Assembly (NCBI RefSeq): GCF_001949145.1
Contig: NW_019091447.1
Coordinates: forward strand, 194,859-256,858
Source: Acanthaster planci
Lineage: Eukaryota > Echinodermata > Asteroidea > Valvatida > Acanthasteridae
Reading direction: 5' to 3'
DNA length: 62,000 nucleotides
The position numbers and the translations under genes are program-made. Of this stretch, positions 55,794 to 62,000 are shown in pieces; within the stretch, counting starts at the first letter, position 1; the number at the start of each line of letters is the position of its first letter. The notes under the pieces were generated by a model that did no database searches, was not told the origin of the DNA, and saw nothing but the letters and a program-made list of their open reading frames with translations.

Positions 55794-58700
55794 ATATCAA
55801 GCCTCATAAAATATATCTTTAATGTTGGGTATTATCATTAAACTCTTGGTGAGGATGGAAACCCAATGGTAGGAAGCATGGCTGCCGGATCTTGTATTGC
55901 TGGCCAGAGCTGGTCGAATCGTCATGCGTTATTCAAACTTTGATCTGCGCAGCAGTTCATCAATGCAAGCTGGTGGTTTGGGACCGTAGCAAGTTCATTT
56001 GCCCCACGTAGCAGGGCACATGTTTTGTGGGTTCTTGGAAACGAATGATGCAGAGATTCCTCGATGTGTCCCATGTACTGGCACTTCATCTCACAAAACG
56101 TCTTGCAAGGAATCTCAAGTCAAACAAAAATCCCTCAAATAATACATAAAGAAAGGTTAACAAGACAAAACCAGTCAAACATTTCGAGAAAAGCAAAAAG
56201 ATATACATGTACATAATTAAGTTTGTTTTTCAAATGGCTCGCAGGTACAAAATGGCATATTGCGTTAAACATCGCAGATTTTGTGCGCTGATGACGCAAG
56301 ACATTTTACGATCTCCTTCGAGCCGCCATCTTTGATGTCAAGCTATATATGAAGTGGATATTTATGTCTGCAGCTGTGGATGTTTATTTGTTAAAACTGG
56401 CGAATTAAGCGGCGGTATAGTTGAGTGTTTGGTCATACATATCCGTGTGAACGAGGCCTGGTATCAGACATGGTGCATCGCGTTTGATGTTGTGAAGTAA
56501 ACTTGTGTTTGATCTGTGAAGTAAACTCCAAAGAATTTGATACCCCGTAACGTTTCCTATTTGTTTAGACTGACATGAAGATGTAAAACCTTTTTTTTTT
56601 GGCAATGAAATAACGGTAAACCTTGTCAGGCGATGGAAACGGTCAGCGGAGATGTAGGCCTTCAATGGATTAAACATAAACAGACTTGTTCTAAATGTCA
56701 GACTTCCAAAGGCATGATTAAAATCTTAAAAAGGTAGAATCCATCTGTTTCAGTGTGACAGTATCCCAAGAATGCACACATTCGTAAGACAAAACCGACG
56801 CAGTTGAATGTAACTATATACCCATGGATGGTTGTCATTGAAACACACCTCAGTTTTGGTACAACACATGAGAAATCGAACTGTATTATGCACCGTATCA
56901 ACGTACGCTGCCTTATCAGTGGATCTGGCATGACCCTACACGTATTGTATTGGTTAATGAATTGCATTACCAATTTGGCGAGTTGTCTGTATGTATGACC
57001 ATTGTGCTGAAGGAAATTTAGGGAGACGCAAAGGAAGTGCGGCTGATCTCCATTATTACGTTAAAATGTAGTACCAACCGTCCACAGTAATTCCAGTTAG
57101 CGCTTCGGAAAGGCGGGTCTAGAATCGCGGAGGGGGGGCCGATTTGGTATTTCTTTCTCCGTACTTATCCGCCTGAAAAGCAGTTAGGTTCTACATGTAG
57201 TCCTTGAACACTGAACGAACCACGTAGAGTAGACCTTAGATTTGATTCTAAGTTTGGGGCTTGCCAATTATAAACTTGTGCAATGCGTACCTTGCTGTAA
57301 TGGTTAAGCTCGTCAACCATTTTAAAAAACAAGAAATGTACTCGTTTAGAATTCAAAATTTTAGGATATTGTCGTTAAGGGCACTGCACACCAGAAGCAT
57401 TTGAGTATTATCTGTGAGAACATAGATTCAATTAATCATAGATTCCAGCAGCTTGAACACGAGGTTTTTAGGTTGCAATTTTTAAGTTTTACTAATACAC
57501 CTGAAGCACAGTTGTCCCAAACGTAGGAGCTAAATTCAACATTTTCTCTGAGGAAGGCCTTTCTTCCTCCGATAACAAACTGGGTGTTTATCAGACATTG
57601 TTTTGACGGAAATAATACTCTTCACATGAAGGCTTGTGGTTGAAGTCACTTACTACATGATGTTTTTGCACTGAGGTCGGAGACACTGATGACAATAGAG
57701 GCAGAATTTTGGCTCAACACTGAGAATTTTCATGGCATAAGAGGAGGCTATAAACGGACAACCACCTGACACAAGTTATTTGCCCTCCGGAGGAGATTCC
57801 TCATCTGAAGAGGATTTGACAGCTCCTATATCAACAACAAACCGAAGTAGCTTGGGGTTTTTTAAATCGAATTCTTGCCTTTTAGTTAAACTGGGCTGTC
57901 TGAGCAACACACGTCTGTTTAATTGGAATCAAAGTGTTTTGAGAGCTACATCTTTGAGATACAGAGCGTCAATATTGCTCGGTGGATACACCACATGGGG
58001 TAAACAGCAGAGAAAGCCAAATTTGATAAAGAAAAAAAAAAGAAGCAAAGCAGAAACATAAGCATCTCTGCTCCAATTAAAGTCAACCGATATTTGTGTT
58101 GTTCCCAATCGTCTCTAAGGATTTCTGTTAGATCGACAATTACTGTAACAGCTTTACCGTGTACGCTTCACGTCTTACTTTGCCCCTTTCCGGTCTACAG
58201 CAAACATCTCAAAGCTACAGACTGCGACTCGTTATTGGCACTTCACTCCCACATTAACTTTTTAGGAATTATTTAAGGACCGCCTTTCTTTTCATTCAAT
58301 ATGGCTGACTCGAGAATAAGGTCAGTTGTTGACCCAACCCTTAGAATCTTCTACTGGCTTCTTATTATCATTAGGAAGGATCAGTAGTGTTGACTGAGAA
58401 TAAAGATGCGGATATTTCAATCGAAATTGACGCCATAAGAAACGTCGTTCGTCACGTTTGTAATTATAGTGCTGTGGTATTATGATAATGAAGACAGTGT
58501 GATTTGGTCCTGTCATTATGCTTTATAGCTGGCTAATATCAATTACAGAACACATGACGAAAAGGAAAGGTGCTGGCCTGCTAAAAGAATGGGGTGGGCT
58601 AGTTATGAGTAGGGTAATAGATTCTGAGCCTGAGGGTTGATCATCCGTGTTAGCCTCAGAGGAATTCTTCCCACACATTATGGCGTCTGTATGTAAAACA

Positions 58701-60526
58701 CCATCTTGCATCTGGTTGAGTGTTTGCTAGGTCCACTCATATTCACCGCTCGGACTCCCGGTGGCTTTAACGTGGGAAGGGCAAATATCAAAGTTACAAT
58801 CGAAACAGGCCGGGCAGACATCAATTTGGCCCCTCTTGGGTTCATGTTCCAAAGAGGGTTCCTGGGATGATTCTCTCGAAATGTCACGGCAGAGGAGAGA
58901 GTCAATGCAAGCAAACTGTCAAGTCGTGTTCAACACTGCGGGAACAAGACCTCGCGCAGTCAAGCGAGTAGGCGTTTGTCGGAGTGTAAGCGAGTAAGGC
59001 GAATCTTGAGTGCAAGAAAATTCAGCCCTCTTTCCCTTGGCTGTCTTGCAGCATTTGTAGCCCCTTCCTGAGTCAACTATTTGTTTATTTTGCTACTAAC
59101 TCCCCGAAACGCCATTATCTCGACATGCAGGTGGTACCGTCTGTCAGATTATTCCAACCTCCAAACCATAGCAAGTATTCGCCGTATTTGGAACAAGCCA
59201 TGAATTAAGCCCCTAGCTTCTCTCACACCGTCTCCCATTTCCTATGACGACCGTCATAGAGGTTAATTCCGCGTCGTTCAGCGGGCGGGAATTTGTTGTT
59301 TTTTAACCGGGGAAATACTGAGCTCGCTCCCACGGCCTGCCTAAACTGATCCGACAGCCCCTAGTTGCCTTGATGGAAGATTGCTTCTTTCCAACGAGCC
59401 ACGCAATTATCCCCACCCTCGTTTCTCATAAATTTTTTTTCTTTGAAGTTAATATCATTTTTGGCTTACGGAAGTTAATATAGTAGGTATGAAACACGAA
59501 TCTAAATTGGTACAGGTTGTGCGCGGCAGCCAGTTTTTTCAGTAAGAGCTTTTGTTCCGCAGAGATATCCATGATTTTTAGCCCTTTAGTGAGATCCCTC
59601 CAGAACAGAAGCAGGAACTCGAAAGATGGCTGACAGGCACATCCTCTATTTGTACATATTTGCTTAGCCATTTTTTAGCAAAACAAAGAAGGGACGTCAT
59701 TTATCACAAAGGGATTTTGGTCACTGCCAATTAATTTGGGGGTGTTGAGGGACAGCGCTTCCGGCTAAATCGGTCAGCCGATTGATCAAACCACAGGGAA
59801 AACATCTCAAACTACCCTTCAGATTTGTCACTTGACTGGCGACAGACTGACCGTTATTAACGTGCCAGTTACGTCCGGTTCCCTCAACTTAATGAATTAA
59901 AAACAAGAATGTCCAGAGGTTATTTATTCATGCTAACATTTCGTTGGAAGTTATAATTGAAGTGTTTTCCTGAAATCTAAATGACGTATTGGAAAGAACC
60001 AAATCCATCTTAATATCGTTTGAATCAACACTCACAGTTAGAAAATACATAACCCTGTACAACAAAATCGTGAACGATCTTAAGCGTACCTTGAAAAAGG
60101 TATTCCTCCTATAATAAATTTCGTGTAAAAAACAGGACTATAGGGGTTCAAATTAGGAAAACAACCACTTAATTAACATAAGCTGATGTGTAGAGGTCCT
60201 ATTTCGACAGGGAGAAGGGAATTGGGCCTCTGAGAGCAACGATCACGAGTCATATGCTGTGTAATAAAATGTTCTTGGCCTTCTTTCAAGGGAAAAATGT
60301 GAAGCGAATGATGGATAATGGGCAGGTGTAAGCTTTAAACATCAGGTCTCTCGTGTCACGTTAGTTACCTATATCAACTAGAGGTAGTCACTTTCATCCA
60401 CAATCTGTCCGCTAAATAGCAACGATCACAAATCTCATCCGAACTATTTCCGTCTCGAATTTGTTGAATCTAAGCCTACTTTGTGATTTGGTCACTGTCT
60501 CGTTTTTTTAACTGAAGGAATCCGAG

Positions 60527-60658
60527 TGTCTCTGAAAGGCGAGATACGGACGCAGTGGCGAGAGAAGATCAGATCAGCCACGGGGCAAAAGCGTGCAGGG
60601 ACCTGCCTACGAGGCGGTGAGCAGTACTTGTTCGACCGGGCCACTGTCTGGGGTAAAG
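60527..60658 (+). CDS. Arrestin domain-containing protein, exon 2
   Basis: Continues the arrestin N-domain: SLKGEIRTQWREKIRSATGQ, then LRGGEQYLFDRATVWGK. G-E-x-x-x-x-W...E-x-Y-F-D...T-V-W-G is the strand pattern of alpha-arrestins after the G-R-V-x-V strand. Acceptor ATCCGAG and donor AAAG|GTAGGC; phase 1 at both ends, matching exon 1. The next exon is not visible before the window ends. Confidence 0.88.
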
Positions 60659-62000
60659 GTAGGCAAACTTCGTAGAGACTCTGTTCAAATACTTTAGAAT
60701 TTTCAGAGTTTTTGTTTCTGGTTTTCCCGTTCTCATTCGCTGGATGCTGAACGTAGCCTAAAACTGATTTCCGTAACGACAAAAACACCAGCTGATTTAC
60801 ACTCCGTTTTAGTGAGACCCTTGAGTTTTGAGCTTGTGCCGTTTTATCAGTGAGTCCATATGCCTTTTTAGAAGGCGTCAGGTGGAATTACTGAGCACAA
60901 CTCTCACCTGCATCCACATTTTCAACTATGTTTCCCTCCTGCGTGTGCTGCTGGCACTTACGTAGTGATGACATGTGCCTGTCAGAGTCCCGGGAATGAT
61001 TCAAGTAAGATTTGTCACCACCGTAGCCTTACAAACAACACCAGCCACCTGAAAATCGCGTCTGAATTGAACGCAGAGTGTTACTTGGCCAAGTTGGCTC
61101 GTGACGCAGCCACAGCCAAACGTTTTAGAATGAAGTTTTTGTAAGTGTCTGCTGCCACCAGTCCATGACTCCAGGCCTTTAGAGCCAAGTTGAATGTTCA
61201 TCCACTAGCGTAAAGTTATCTTTTTGCTGAGTGATTTGTTTCCATGTCAACGCCTTAAATCAGGGTCATCGCCATTTCTCGGTCTCCTCTCCAGCTTTGA
61301 CATGCATTCAAAACAACCTGGCTGTGGAATTTTCTAAATCTACCATCTTCATCAGTCCATGGGCCTGAATTGTTTCGCGCAGATCTGGATCGCGATCAGT
61401 GATCCGATGTTGGTTCACTAACACCCGAACCCGCCTAATGGAGGGCGCGAACCAGCCTTGGGACCACTGATCGAAATCCAAATCCGTGCGAGAAAAACAC
61501 GCCCAAACCGGAACCATGAGTTTTTCTGTTACAGGCCACAACTTCAAAGTGTCTGCATCTAAGGCCTGGCGATTAAAAGTTAGTCTACGATCAAGTCTGT
61601 GGTGAGTTCCGATTGGACTACCTGCACCTTTGGCAGAGTTGCATGAAGATAAAATTGAAGGGATATCACTATTAAAACAGTACCCCCTGACCGGTGAATA
61701 ACTGGAAAAAGGGCCGACCGCCTTCCTCTCGTCTCCAAGTTTTTTTCCGGAGTTTAAACAGCATGCCCCAGTCTACTAATTTACCCTGATGGCGTACATC
61801 TAGTGACATGCATCAACCAGCGAAGTGCAAAGTTTGGCCAGTAGTGTCGGCCCAAAGGAATGTCGTTAAACAAAGTGTCCTCTTTGAATAACTCACAGAT
61901 CCCATGCCCGTTGTAGAATCGTAACAGCTTAAACAAGCTCCGTATTATAAGAATACGTTATTAGTAATCTTACTCAACTTAAATGGGGTACAGTTTGTAA
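60659..62000 (+). other. Start of alpha-arrestin intron 2
   Basis: I searched for the next arrestin-fold exon (a proline/phenylalanine-rich 'P-x-G-x-H-x-F-P-F' strand) and did not find one before 62000. No repeat or other gene is evident. Confidence 0.45.

Larger units (their letters stand above)
49636..60526 (+). other. Intron 1 of the alpha-arrestin gene (10.9 kb)
   Basis: Contains a 19-bp minisatellite (52492-52643) and one long unexplained minus-strand open frame (55221-55793). No exon with arrestin similarity was seen between exons 1 and 2, and their phases match directly. The rest is AT-rich sequence with no feature I can name. Confidence 0.55.

Overview
The window is animal (metazoan) nuclear DNA: moderately AT-rich, intron-dense, with small phase-matched exons, GT-AG splice sites, polyadenylation signals, minisatellites, MITE-like inverted repeats and a decayed piggyBac transposase. 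The main gene's domain set (SUEL lectin, hormone-receptor, GAIN/GPS and 7TM) points to an invertebrate, possibly a deuterostome such as an echinoderm or hemichordate. That placement is an inference; no sequence here fixes the species.

Layout. Positions 1-4400 hold the 3' end of a plus-strand gene: an intron, a proline-rich terminal coding exon (2134-2726) of a protein I do not recognise, and a long 3' UTR. Positions 43752 down to 6583 on the minus strand hold one gene of 29 exons and about 37 kb. I rebuilt it exon by exon from splice sites and reading phase. The 29 coding segments total 3702 nt (1233 codons plus stop), with every junction phase-compatible. It encodes a latrophilin-like adhesion GPCR: signal peptide, EGF N-half, C-type lectin domain (CTLD), EGF C-half, SUEL-like domain, canonical SUEL lectin domain, hormone-receptor motif, GAIN domain with a consensus GPS (HL|T), seven membrane helices and an acidic cytoplasmic tail. 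Vertebrate latrophilins carry an olfactomedin domain that is absent here. Positions 49518-60658 on the plus strand hold the first two exons of an arrestin-domain-containing (alpha-arrestin) gene that continues past the window.

The receptor and the unknown gene are tail to tail; the receptor and the alpha-arrestin gene are head to head, about 5.8 kb apart. I see no evidence of functional linkage. The transposase remnant lies in the receptor's largest intron, between the EGF C-half exon and the first SUEL exon.

The most interesting feature is the receptor's N-terminus. The two CTLD exons (447 nt, phase 1 at both ends) sit inside the intron that splits the EGF domain. Skipping them joins the two EGF halves into a textbook six-cysteine EGF in frame. 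Including them puts a whole lectin fold between EGF cysteines 3 and 4. This predicts an in-frame alternative cassette that swaps the receptor's adhesive head, or a rare nested domain. I recognised no tRNA, rRNA, CRISPR array or prokaryotic feature.
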